10,541 nucleotides of DNA from Candidatus Bathyarchaeota archaeon (GCA_013619005.1 JABXKY010000048.1:1-10541), one strand, 5' to 3'; shown: positions 1 through 5,974, counted from the first letter of the stretch. Numbers and translations are program-made. Notes: a model not told the origin generated them from the sequence alone.

Positions 1-322
1 ACTTTGCGTCCTCCTCGGTGTCCTCTGCGGGCCACATCATCCCTCCCTTGATGATGTTGATCCTTCTCTTTCCCTCGGGCAGCACCCCCAGCACTGCTTC
101 CCCATCAACGGAGTCCGGGTTAGGGGTCGCGATGGTCACGTCCACCATCAATGCGTCCTCCAGCTCCGCGAAGCTGCCTATCTTGAATAGCGCCCCCAGC
201 CCTATCATGCTACTGTGGCTGATGGCATCCTTGACGGCCCTCTGGGCGGCCTTGGTCTCGTCCTTTCCATGCAAGTCTACGCCTGTTCCGTTCTCAAGCA
301 GGTATTTTCTGTAATCTGGCAT
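1..322 (-). CDS. Lin0512-family conserved hypothetical protein (C-terminus cut by window edge)
   Basis: The reverse strand encodes 107 residues from an ATG at 322 to the window edge with no stop. The N-terminal part carries GTGVDLHGKD, then TKAAQRAVKDAISHSS, the later stretch DVTIATPNPDSVD, and GGMMWP near the edge. I recognise this pattern as the Lin0512 family, small (about 110-120 residue) proteins of unknown function found in bacteria and archaea, so only a few residues are probably missing. A GAGGTG Shine-Dalgarno sits 7 bases before this ATG. An in-frame ATG at 337 would add five residues but has no such site, so 322 is preferred. The gene diverges from nadC with 135 bases between them. 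The family has no established reaction that I know of, and I assign none. Confidence 0.8.
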   Translation of the reverse strand, partial: MPDYRKYLLENGTGVDLHGKDETKAAQRAVKDAISHSSMIGLGALFKIGSFAELEDALMVDVTIATPNPDSVDGEAVLGVLPEGKRRINIIKGGMMWPAEDTEEDAK

Positions 323-329
323 AATGTTC

Positions 330-335
330 CACCTC
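330..335 (-). promoter_or_regulatory. Ribosome binding site of the Lin0512-family gene
   Basis: GAGGTG on the reverse strand lies 7 bases before the ATG at 322. It matches the 3' end of archaeal 16S rRNA and decides between the two in-frame ATGs at 322 and 337. Confidence 0.5.
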
Positions 336-351
336 ATGGTGGGTATTCCAT

Positions 352-358
352 CTTAAAG
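352..358 (-). promoter_or_regulatory. Possible TATA box of the Lin0512-family gene
   Basis: The reverse strand reads CTTTAAG, an archaeal TATA-like element about 33 bases before the ATG at 322. The usual spacing would start transcription near 328-330, giving a very short leader that may clip the Shine-Dalgarno. The exact start is therefore uncertain. Confidence 0.35.
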
Positions 359-416
359 CCTTAACCTGAGATACATCGACGATTACATGAAGAGCAATCC
401 TATTCACGGGATACAG

Positions 417-423
417 TTAAAAG
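417..423 (+). promoter_or_regulatory. Possible TATA box of the nadCA operon
   Basis: TTAAAAG lies about 38 bases before the nadC ATG, in the 135-base divergent region shared with the Lin0512-family gene. Transcription would begin near 445-450 and leave a leader of about 10 bases, consistent with the lack of a good Shine-Dalgarno before nadC. Confidence 0.35.
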
Positions 424-457
424 ACAGTGAAGGATAGTCAGTGAAACGCGGGACCTG

Positions 458-1324
458 ATGAGCATGGATCAACTGGATTATAGGATTAGGGACAGGATCA
501 AGGAGTTCCTGGACGAGGACATTGGATACGGGGACATCACATCGAGCACCCTGATCCCAGAGGATCAAATGGCTGTGGGAAAGCTATACTTCAAGGAGCC
601 CGGGATCGCCTCAGGGCTGGTAGAGGCAGCCACGGTTTTCGAGGTCCTCGGATGCCAGGTTACCGCCTATTCCAAGGACGGGGAGGAGGTCAAGGAGAAA
701 CAGGTCCTGCTCACAGTCACCGGGCCTGCACGGGCTTTACTCATGGGTGAGCGGCTCGCTCTGAATATCGTGGGGAGGATGGCTGGCATAGCCACCCAGA
801 CAATGAAGGTCGTCAATGCCGTTAAGAAGAGGAACCTGAAGACGAGGGTGGCCGCAACGAGGAAAACCCTGCCCGGTCTAAGGGACTTTGACAAGCGGGC
901 TGTGGAGCACGGCGGCGGGGACCCTCACAGGTTCGGGCTTGATGACTGTGTACTCATCAAGGACAACCACCTGCAGCTGGTGCCGAGCGTCACCGAGGCG
1001 GTCAAACGAGCCAGGGAGGGCATCAGCTTCACGAAGATGGTGGAGATCGAGGTCAGGAGCCTTGAGGACGCCGAGGAGGCCGCTAGGGCTGGAGCCGATA
1101 TCATCATGCTTGACAACATCGCCCCACCGGAGATCAAGGAGTGGCTCGGGGAGCTGGATAAGAAAGGCCTCCGCGAGGGCTTCATTTTCGAGGCCTCGGG
1201 GGGGATTACCTTCAAGAACGCGGCTGATTACGCGGCAGCAGGCGTGGACATCATTAGCTTGGGCGCTTTAACCCACAGCGTCAGGAGCCTGGACGTTAAA
1301 TTCGAGATAGAGATGAACAAATGA
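458..1324 (+). CDS. nadC: Nicotinate-nucleotide pyrophosphorylase (quinolinate phosphoribosyltransferase)
   Basis: This enzyme converts quinolinate and PRPP to nicotinate mononucleotide, CO2 and pyrophosphate, in cytosolic de novo NAD synthesis. The 288-residue length is normal. The N-terminal domain has DEDIGYGDITS (residues 19-29) and GERLALN (97-103). The alpha/beta barrel has the substrate-binding TRKT (134-137), then HGGGDPHRFGLDD (151-163), KDNH (168-171), MVEIEVRS, IIMLDN and EASGGI. These contain the conserved Arg, Lys and His residues that hold quinolinate and PRPP. The start is the first of two close in-frame ATGs (458 and 464); neither has a strong Shine-Dalgarno and the upstream TATA-like box allows a near-leaderless message. 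The TGA stop overlaps the nadA start by 4 bases, so the two are co-translated. Identification is secure; only the exact start is open. Confidence 0.96.
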   Translation: MSMDQLDYRIRDRIKEFLDEDIGYGDITSSTLIPEDQMAVGKLYFKEPGIASGLVEAATVFEVLGCQVTAYSKDGEEVKEKQVLLTVTGPARALLMGERLALNIVGRMAGIATQTMKVVNAVKKRNLKTRVAATRKTLPGLRDFDKRAVEHGGGDPHRFGLDDCVLIKDNHLQLVPSVTEAVKRAREGISFTKMVEIEVRSLEDAEEAARAGADIIMLDNIAPPEIKEWLGELDKKGLREGFIFEASGGITFKNAADYAAAGVDIISLGALTHSVRSLDVKFEIEMNK

Positions 1325-2244
1325 GTCTGAACAATTTACAGCAGAGGATACTTGAGATCAAGAAACAGAAGAACGCGCTGTTGCTGGTGCACAACTATCA
1401 GATACCTGAGATTCAGGAGATAGCCGACGAGCTGGGGGACAGCCTTGAGCTGTGCAGAAAGGCACAGGAGGCCGAGGACGTCGATATGATCGTTTTCTGC
1501 GGTGTGGACTTTATGGCCGAGACGGCCAAGGTGCTTAACCCTGACAAGAAGGTGGTCATACCCAGCAGGAAGGCCGTGTGCCCCATGGCAAGCATGCTCA
1601 GTATGGATATGCTAATGGAGGCTAAGGCAAAGTACCCTGACGCCCCGGTGGTCCTATACGTAAACACCCTCGCAGAGGCGAAGGCAGAGGCGACGGTGAC
1701 ATGCACATCGGCTAACGCTGATAAGGTTGTGAGACAGCTGGGCGCCAAGCAGGTGATCTTCGGCCCAGACAAGAACCTGGGGTACTTCGTCAATAAGAGT
1801 CTCCCTGACGTGGAGCTCATCTACGTGCCGGAGGACGGTCACTGCAGGGTCCATAGGTTCATAGGAAACGGTGATGAGGCCATGGCGCTCAAGGAGCAGC
1901 ACCCGGGCTCGGAGGTGTGGGCGCACCCCGAGTGCGAGCCGGAGTTCCAGGAGAAGGCCGACTATGTACTATCAACCGGAGGTATGGTTCGCAGGGCTAA
2001 CGAGACCGACGCCGAGGTCATCATCGTGGGAACCGAGGAGGGGTTAATTGACAGGCTCAAGAGGGAGCACCCCGAGAAAAAGTTCCTGCCCGCCAAAAAG
2101 TACTCGGTGTGCGGTGCCATGAAGAGGATCACACTGGAGAACCTGTACGTGGCCATGGTTGACGAGGAGTTCGAGGTGCACGTCCCTGATGAGATCTCCG
2201 AGAAGGCCGCCGTCTCCATCGAGCGCATGCTCGATATGAGCTAG
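1321..2244 (+). CDS. nadA: Quinolinate synthase (4Fe-4S)
   Basis: NadA condenses iminoaspartate with dihydroxyacetone phosphate to form quinolinate, the substrate of the adjacent NadC. At 307 residues it is a compact archaeal-type enzyme. VHNYQIPEIQEIAD lies at 23-36 and GVDFMAETAKVLNP at 61-74. The three cluster cysteines are at 87 (SRKAVCPMA), 175 (EDGHCRVH) and 264 (SVCGAMKR), with the roughly 88-residue spacing typical of the family. HPECEPE (202-208) and the Ser/Thr-rich CTSANADK (128-135) are also present. The ATG overlaps the nadC stop as ATGA, indicating tight translational coupling. No L-aspartate oxidase or aspartate dehydrogenase is visible here, so the source of iminoaspartate must be elsewhere in the genome. 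A short T-rich stretch at 2255-2259 follows the stop. Confidence 0.97.
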   Translation: MSLNNLQQRILEIKKQKNALLLVHNYQIPEIQEIADELGDSLELCRKAQEAEDVDMIVFCGVDFMAETAKVLNPDKKVVIPSRKAVCPMASMLSMDMLMEAKAKYPDAPVVLYVNTLAEAKAEATVTCTSANADKVVRQLGAKQVIFGPDKNLGYFVNKSLPDVELIYVPEDGHCRVHRFIGNGDEAMALKEQHPGSEVWAHPECEPEFQEKADYVLSTGGMVRRANETDAEVIIVGTEEGLIDRLKREHPEKKFLPAKKYSVCGAMKRITLENLYVAMVDEEFEVHVPDEISEKAAVSIERMLDMS

Positions 2245-2289
2245 GCGCGATATCTTTTTCATCTACCTTTCCCGCTTTCAGGGAGTAAG

Positions 2290-2820
2290 GTGGATATTTT
2301 GTCTGTAATAGAATTCGAGGGAAAGAAACCCAGGGTTCACCCATCTGTGTTCCTGGCGCCGGGCTCATGGGTCATCGGCGACGTTACGCTGGAGGAGGAC
2401 GTGAACGTCTGGACCAATGCTGTCATCAGGGGCGACGACGACTCCGTGGTGATAGGTGCGAGGACGACCATCCTTGAGGGATGTCTTGTCGAGGCGCCGA
2501 CGGGCAACCCCGTTGAGATAGGCGAGGACGTGATTGTGAGCCACGGGGGAACCGTTCACGGCGCTAAGATCGAAGACGGGGCCATCATCGGGATTGGCGC
2601 TATCGTTCTGGACCGGGCAATAGTAGGAAAAGGGTCGATCATAGGCTCAGGTGCGCTGGTATCACCCAGGGCGGAGATTCCAGCTGGGTATTTGGCCTTG
2701 GGTACGCCCGCCAAGCCCGTGAGAGAGTGCAAGGAGAGAGAGATCGAGTACATGAAGAAGGAGCACGAGAGAACCCTCAGCAAGGCCAAGGTCTACAAGA
2801 AGATCTACAACGAGCTCTAG
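2290..2820 (+). CDS. Gamma-carbonic-anhydrase-fold hexapeptide-repeat protein, probably not a classical carbonic anhydrase
   Basis: This 176-residue protein is a left-handed beta-helix: isoleucine/valine/glycine hexapeptide repeats run through most of it (VWTNAVIRGDD at 40-50, VEIGEDVIVSHGGTVHGAK at 75-93, IIGIGAIVLDRAIVGKGSIIG after that), followed by the family's PAGYLALGTPAKPVRE and a charged C-terminal helix. Length and order match the gamma-CA/YrdA/PaaY group, which forms trimers with metal sites between subunits. Two metal histidines are present (H85 and H90, five apart as in Cam), but the first is Glu68, and the Asn, Gln and Asp that normally precede it are Thr60, Leu62 and Glu63. Carbonic anhydrase activity is therefore doubtful, and an acyltransferase-like or accessory role is possible. 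GTG is the start, with GGGAG four bases before it. It follows nadA by 45 bases, so cotranscription is possible. Confidence 0.85.
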   Translation: MDILSVIEFEGKKPRVHPSVFLAPGSWVIGDVTLEEDVNVWTNAVIRGDDDSVVIGARTTILEGCLVEAPTGNPVEIGEDVIVSHGGTVHGAKIEDGAIIGIGAIVLDRAIVGKGSIIGSGALVSPRAEIPAGYLALGTPAKPVRECKEREIEYMKKEHERTLSKAKVYKKIYNEL

Positions 2821-2850
2821 TATTGATGGTAACCAACGCTTATGCGGAGT

Positions 2851-3507
2851 CTAGTCCCTCTTGTTGTGCTTGAAAGTGAACGCAGAGGGGCATATATCGG
2901 TCAATATACACTTCTCGCAGTCTGGCTTCTTGGCGTCACAGACCCTCCTCCCATGGGTTATCAGCATGTAGTTGACGGCCCACCACTTCTCCTGTGGGAA
3001 CAGCCCCATGAGGTCACGCTCCACCTTGACCGGGTTCTTCTGGTCGCTGAGCCCAAGGAGCCTGCTGAGCCTGTGAACATGGGTGTCAACTGCGATGCCC
3101 ACAATCTTCCCGAATGAGCCGGCGAGCACGATGTTAGCCGTCTTCCTGCCCACGCCCTTGAGCTTGACCAACTCATCCATGGTGTCAGGGACATGTCCTC
3201 CGTGCTCATCAACCAGGGTCTTTGATAGGGACTGGATTGCCTCGGCCTTGCGCCTGAAGAAACCGGATGACCTGATGTCCTGCTCCAGCTCCTCCCTCGG
3301 GACTGTGACATAGTCCTGGGCTGTCTTGTATTTCTTGAAAAGCTCCTTGGTCACCTTGTTTATCTGGGCGTCGGTAGCCTGGGCCGACAGAACCGTGGCT
3401 ACAAGTAACTCAAGGGGGCTGTGGTGTGTTAGCTCCGTCCCCTCGACGCTGGGGTACTGGGCCTCAAGTCTCCTGATTACCTCATGGGCTCGCTCCCTGT
3501 CATCCAT
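2851..3507 (-). CDS. nth: Endonuclease III (DNA glycosylase/AP lyase)
   Basis: Nth removes oxidised pyrimidines from DNA and cleaves the abasic site by beta-elimination in base-excision repair. The 218-residue length is typical. The HhH-GPD fold is clear: LLVATVLSAQATDAQIN at 34-50, the helix-hairpin-helix LKGVGRKTANIVL at 116-128 with catalytic Lys122, and VDTHVHRLSRLLGL from 140 with catalytic Asp141. The C-terminal iron-sulfur loop has Cys190, Cys197, Cys200 and Cys206 (C-x6-C-x2-C-x5-C). The gene converges on the beta-helix gene with 30 bases between stops. The ATG at 3507 lies about 27 bases from the centre of a TATA-like box at 3531-3538, so the message is probably leaderless. That supports this start, although no ribosome binding site is visible. 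Confidence 0.96.
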   Translation of the reverse strand: MDDRERAHEVIRRLEAQYPSVEGTELTHHSPLELLVATVLSAQATDAQINKVTKELFKKYKTAQDYVTVPREELEQDIRSSGFFRRKAEAIQSLSKTLVDEHGGHVPDTMDELVKLKGVGRKTANIVLAGSFGKIVGIAVDTHVHRLSRLLGLSDQKNPVKVERDLMGLFPQEKWWAVNYMLITHGRRVCDAKKPDCEKCILTDICPSAFTFKHNKRD

Positions 3508-3530
3508 ACCCAGTGATACGCTTCGCCGGC

Positions 3531-3538
3531 TTATTTAG
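3531..3538 (-). promoter_or_regulatory. TATA box of nth (leaderless promoter)
   Basis: The reverse strand reads CTAAATAA, centred about 27 bases before the nth ATG. At the usual archaeal spacing transcription would begin at or one base before the start codon, implying a leaderless nth mRNA. Confidence 0.5.
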
Positions 3539-3547
3539 AAACCGTTT

Positions 3548-3580
3548 GGAGTGGGACCTCTGATGGCTCCTATTTTTTTT
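3548..3580 (+). terminator. Orphan hairpin plus T8 run between divergent genes
   Basis: GGAGT (3548-3552) can pair with GCTCC (3566-3570), with one G-U pair and a 13-base loop, and is followed by TA and eight Ts (3573-3580). This resembles an intrinsic terminator read on the forward strand. No forward-strand gene ends upstream of it: nth is on the reverse strand and starts at 3507. It may stop antisense or bidirectional transcription before the next promoter, or be a chance T tract. Confidence 0.3.
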
Positions 3581-3647
3581 ATCCCTCAGGTCTCGTGACG
3601 AGGTATCCCCCCTGACCCGTCTTTTCTTACCTCTAATCCATAAATGC

Positions 3648-3654
3648 CTTAAAG
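3648..3654 (+). promoter_or_regulatory. Possible TATA box of the winged-helix gene
   Basis: CTTAAAG is centred about 31 bases before the TTG start at 3682, so transcription would begin close to 3678 and leave almost no leader. CATAAAT just upstream (3639-3645) is a second candidate box. Confidence 0.4.
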
Positions 3655-3681
3655 TGTTCCAACTTTTCCAATTGATACGCA

Positions 3682-3948
3682 TTGAACACTCATCGTTCGA
3701 GTTACCAGCAGACCATAAAGGTACTGAGGGCGATAAGCGAGGGGATGAGCCCCAGCGATATCAAATCGAGGATTCAGTTGAGTAGGTACAGCTACGAGTA
3801 CATCGTAAACAGGCTCCTCTCGAACGCCATGCTGGAGCACATCGGCGAGGACCTAGTCTTGACAAATAAGGGTTACAATGTCCTCAACTTTGTGAAGGAG
3901 AACGCCCGGATTGATGCCGAGAACAGGGCCGTCCACTCAGTCTGGTAA
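3682..3948 (+). CDS. Small winged-helix DNA-binding protein (HTH_45-like)
   Basis: This 88-residue protein has the usual arrangement of small archaeal winged-helix regulators. A helix around 10-19 (QTIKVLRAIS) is followed by a helix-turn-helix with SPSDIKSRIQLSRYSYEYIV (24-43), then RLLSNAMLEHIGEDLVLTNK and GYNVLNFVKEN, which form the wing and the closing helix. The LVLTNKGYNVL segment is typical of the single-domain transcription factors common in archaea. The frame is closed by a TGA at 3673, so the start must lie at or after the TTG at 3682. The next ATG (residue 23) would delete the first helix, so TTG is chosen although no ribosome binding site is seen. A promoter-like box fits a near-leaderless message. 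The target is unknown; the kinase gene that follows 87 bases later is a possible partner. Confidence 0.8.
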   Translation: MNTHRSSYQQTIKVLRAISEGMSPSDIKSRIQLSRYSYEYIVNRLLSNAMLEHIGEDLVLTNKGYNVLNFVKENARIDAENRAVHSVW

Positions 3949-4000
3949 CTGATAATAACAATTTGTGACCTCAATAGCTGAGTACGAGACTTGAGTCCGC

Positions 4001-4008
4001 TTTATTAA
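4001..4008 (+). promoter_or_regulatory. Possible TATA box of the kinase gene
   Basis: TTTATTAA, preceded by GC, lies about 32 bases before the ATG at 4036. Transcription would begin near 4030, giving a leader of only a few bases. This suggests the kinase gene can be expressed independently of the winged-helix gene upstream. Confidence 0.45.
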
Positions 4009-4035
4009 CTCCTGTAAGTCTTGTAGCCTAAGAAA

Positions 4036-4995
4036 ATGATAAATCCTGATCACCCCGTCGATGAGATCGAGACCCGGTTCTTCAACTATCTTTCTGAGAG
4101 AATTGGGGACTTTACAGTTACTGAGCACCTTGAGGCAATGGCAGGCGGGAACGAGGCATACCTTTACCGTTTTAGGATATCAGGAATTGAAAACTATGAT
4201 AGTAGGCTTGTGTTGCGACTGTTCCCCAGTTACAACCACGAGGAAACCGCGAACTGGCAAGCCATGATTCATAACCTATTGAGGGAGGAAGGACTACCGG
4301 TTCCCAAGGTTTACCTGACCACATCAGACACATCCATACTTGGAGGGTCTTTCCTTGTCATGGATTACGTCGAAGGCGAGGCGATCGACCCCGGAGATGA
4401 CCCCAGCGTCCTCGTATTGACCGCCAAGACTCAGGCTATGCTACACCTGAAAGAGGGCAAAAAGATTAGCGAAAAGATCATCGCCCAAGGCCATAGCGCG
4501 GGCAGCCACAACTATGACGGAAGGATCAATTGGCTGGTAAACCATGCTGAGGAGTACCCTAGCATAGGTGCAGCGGTCAAATGGCTCATCGAGAACCGTC
4601 CAGATGAACCTGAAACCCCGAGTGTAATACATGGCGACTTCCACCCCATGAACCTCTTGGTCAAAGACGGGGAGGTCAATGCGATCCTTGACTGGAGCGG
4701 GTTCATGGTAGGAGACCCTATGTATGGTTTAGGGTGGACCAAGGCCTTGTTCATAGCCACTGGGAAACATGAACTTCCCGAGGATGTATTCAACCAGCTT
4801 GTTCAAATGTACATCGATGCCTACGAAAGCATACACCCTATCGATTACGCGAAGATGGACTATTACGTTGTTTTCAGGCTCGTAAGGGCTCTCCTGGAGG
4901 GTAAGGAAGGTCAGGAGGTCTGGACTCGGCCGTATATCGTGAAAAACATTGTTAAGGAAATCAAGGAAATGACTGGCATCCTCGTCCAAATCTAG
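4036..4995 (+). CDS. Aminoglycoside-phosphotransferase (APH) fold small-molecule kinase
   Basis: This 319-residue protein has the APH/choline-kinase-type fold. The N-lobe includes GGNEAYLYRFRI (37-48) and LVLRLFP (58-64). The hinge is FLVMDYVEGEAI (106-117). The catalytic loop is VIHGDFHPMNLLV (197-209), with Asp201 as the likely catalytic base and Asn206 as a metal ligand, followed by the metal-binding AILDWSGFMVGDP (216-228) with Asp219. All core catalytic elements are intact, so an active ATP- or GTP-dependent kinase is expected. The family includes antibiotic kinases and choline, homoserine and methylthioribose kinases; the substrate cannot be read from sequence, and antibiotic resistance should not be assumed. 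A promoter-like box at 4001-4008 gives it its own start with almost no leader. By eye its codon use is a little less AGG-biased than the neighbouring genes. Confidence 0.85.
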   Translation: MINPDHPVDEIETRFFNYLSERIGDFTVTEHLEAMAGGNEAYLYRFRISGIENYDSRLVLRLFPSYNHEETANWQAMIHNLLREEGLPVPKVYLTTSDTSILGGSFLVMDYVEGEAIDPGDDPSVLVLTAKTQAMLHLKEGKKISEKIIAQGHSAGSHNYDGRINWLVNHAEEYPSIGAAVKWLIENRPDEPETPSVIHGDFHPMNLLVKDGEVNAILDWSGFMVGDPMYGLGWTKALFIATGKHELPEDVFNQLVQMYIDAYESIHPIDYAKMDYYVVFRLVRALLEGKEGQEVWTRPYIVKNIVKEIKEMTGILVQI

Positions 4996-5006
4996 TTGTT
5001 TACTTG

Positions 5007-5021
5007 ATTTTTCATAAAAAT
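5007..5021 (+). terminator. AT-rich hairpin after the kinase gene
   Basis: ATTTTT (5007-5012) and AAAAAT (5016-5021) are perfect inverted repeats around CAT, within a T-rich stretch starting just after the kinase stop. It could end transcription in the T-rich archaeal manner. The stem is weak because it is all A-T. Confidence 0.3.
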
Positions 5022-5027
5022 ATCTAA

Positions 5028-5042
5028 TTTATACCCTTTTCA
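5028..5042 (+). repeat. 15-base promoter-like repeat, copy 1 (upstream of alba)
   Basis: TTTATACCCTTTTCA occurs here and again, exactly, at 6069-6083 before aspS. It contains a TATA-like core (TTTATA). Used as a promoter here it would give alba a leader of about 70 bases, in addition to the closer box at 5077-5084. Confidence 0.5.
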
Positions 5043-5076
5043 CTCAAATTATAGACTCATTATCGAGCCAGAAACG

Positions 5077-5084
5077 CTTTTAAC
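5077..5084 (+). promoter_or_regulatory. TATA box of the alba promoter
   Basis: CTTTTAAC, preceded by the purine-rich GAAACG that resembles a TFB recognition element, lies about 50 bases before the alba ATG. Transcription would start near 5105, leaving a leader of about 25 bases that includes the Shine-Dalgarno. Confidence 0.5.
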
Positions 5085-5120
5085 CCAAATCCCAGCTTAC
5101 TCTACTCACCAGCGAAAACT

Positions 5121-5126
5121 GAGGAG
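5121..5126 (+). promoter_or_regulatory. Ribosome binding site of alba
   Basis: GAGGAG is placed five bases before the ATG at 5132. It is one of the clearest Shine-Dalgarno sites in the window and fixes the alba start. Confidence 0.6.
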
Positions 5127-5131
5127 TCAGG

Positions 5132-5404
5132 ATGGATCGATCGAACACTGTGTTCATAGGCAGAAAACCAGTTCTCAACTACGTACTCGCATGCATGACC
5201 CTGTTCAAGAGCGGCCACGAGATCGTGGTCGTCAGTGCCAGGGGTAGGAGCATCAACAGGGCAGTTGATACCGTGGAGGTGCTAAGGAGCAGGTTCATGC
5301 CCAACATAGAGGTAACGGATATTCAACTCGGGACCGAGCGCCTAGAGAGCGAGGACAGGGGTCCATCGAACGTAAGCACCATTGATATCTACATCAAAGC
5401 TTAA
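5132..5404 (+). CDS. albA: Alba, archaeal DNA/RNA-binding chromatin protein
   Basis: Alba is a small basic dimer that coats DNA and also binds RNA in archaea. The 90 residues cover the whole fold. VFIGRKPVLNYV (7-18) carries the conserved basic pair Arg11-Lys12, where Lys12 aligns with the acetylatable Lys16 of Sulfolobus Alba. VVVSARGRSINRAVDTVEVL follows, then the C-terminal strand region with IQLGTERLESEDRG and SNVSTIDIYI. The ATG has a good GAGGAG site and a TATA-like box upstream. A zinc-finger/KH-like gene follows after 52 bases in the same direction, so the two probably share a transcript, with a hairpin between them that may adjust the ratio of the products. High expression would be expected for a chromatin protein and fits the strong signals. 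Confidence 0.95.
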   Translation: MDRSNTVFIGRKPVLNYVLACMTLFKSGHEIVVVSARGRSINRAVDTVEVLRSRFMPNIEVTDIQLGTERLESEDRGPSNVSTIDIYIKA

Positions 5405-5428
5405 AAGCAACCGTAGAGCATTTTGACA

Positions 5429-5446
5429 CCTCCGACGAACCGGAGG
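5429..5446 (+). promoter_or_regulatory. Hairpin that buries the Shine-Dalgarno of the KH-like gene
   Basis: CCTCCG (5429-5434) and CGGAGG (5441-5446) form a perfect 6-bp G/C-rich stem around the loop ACGAAC. The right arm contains the GGAGG that serves the GTG at 5457, and the left arm with the preceding CA (CACCTCC) copies the anti-Shine-Dalgarno of 16S rRNA. In the alba-KH transcript this would hide the site and lower translation of the second gene unless opened by ribosomes or a protein. No T run follows, so it is not a typical terminator. Confidence 0.55.
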
Positions 5447-5456
5447 ACCTACCGAC

Positions 5457-5966
5457 GTGCAGATACAGCTATGTGAATTTTGTTTGAAGAGCGGGATGCT
5501 CTGTAACAAGTGCAAGACCAAGGTCGAGTCCGGAGAAGTCAGTACAGAATATATCGAGGTAGCAAAGATACTGCTGGGATGGGAAAACCAGTTCCAGTTC
5601 CTACAGAAAGTAAGGCTCGATAACGTGTTGGAGGCAGGGGGATTCCTAGTCCTTGTTGTGGGCAAGGGAGACTCGGCTAAGTTTAACGCAGCCCCAAAGC
5701 TCACGAGGAACCTTGGTGACCAGTTCAACAAGAGAGTTCTCGTAATAGAGAGCGGGGTAAAGGACCGCCAGTTCCTGGAAGACCTTTTCGCGACTCAGCA
5801 CATCGTTACAATTAACATCATCTGGCTGCCGGACGGAAGCACGGAGACCCGCGTAGTACTTCAAGGGCGTGGCAACAGGCGTCTCAGCAAGAAGCGACTA
5901 CAGGCATTAGTAAACGTCGCGAAGACCGTGAGAAACATGGATCTCCGTGTAGAGTACGCCTACTAA
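5457..5966 (+). CDS. Zinc-finger/KH-like archaeal RNA-binding protein (NusA-like family)
   Basis: This 169-residue protein starts with a four-cysteine zinc module, CEFC (6-9) and CNKC (16-19). A helical linker follows (STEYIEVAKILLGWE, 30-44), and then a KH-like region from about 60 to 100 (GGFLVLVVGKGD, then LTRNLGDQFNKRVLVIES). The C-terminal segment holds FLEDLFATQHIVTINIIWLPD and GSTETRVVLQG, features I associate with archaeal KH proteins annotated as NusA-like. The KH loop that should read GxxG is Asn-Ala-Ala-Pro (78-81), so ordinary nucleic-acid gripping by that loop is doubtful. GTG at 5457 is chosen because it keeps all four cysteines and has GGAGG ten bases upstream; the next Met (residue 14) would lose the first CxxC. 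Its place after alba suggests a role with RNA or chromatin. The precise function is unknown. Confidence 0.7.
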   Translation: MQIQLCEFCLKSGMLCNKCKTKVESGEVSTEYIEVAKILLGWENQFQFLQKVRLDNVLEAGGFLVLVVGKGDSAKFNAAPKLTRNLGDQFNKRVLVIESGVKDRQFLEDLFATQHIVTINIIWLPDGSTETRVVLQGRGNRRLSKKRLQALVNVAKTVRNMDLRVEYAY

Positions 5967-5974
5967 CCGCTACA

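Noticed and set aside
18..314. Open frame of 98 codons on the forward strand
   Set aside because: It is the complement of the Lin0512-family gene, whose reverse-strand translation has recognisable family motifs; the forward product is low-complexity Ser/Pro/Leu without homology signs.
3558..3616. Possible C/D box guide RNA (TGATGG, TGACGA and CTGA boxes in order)
   Set aside because: The C boxes are degenerate, the internal D' box reads CTCA, one guide segment is too long and contains T8, and no good terminal stem closes it.
4036..4995. Antibiotic resistance gene
   Set aside because: The APH fold is shared by many metabolic kinases, and nothing in the sequence or neighbours points to an antibiotic substrate.
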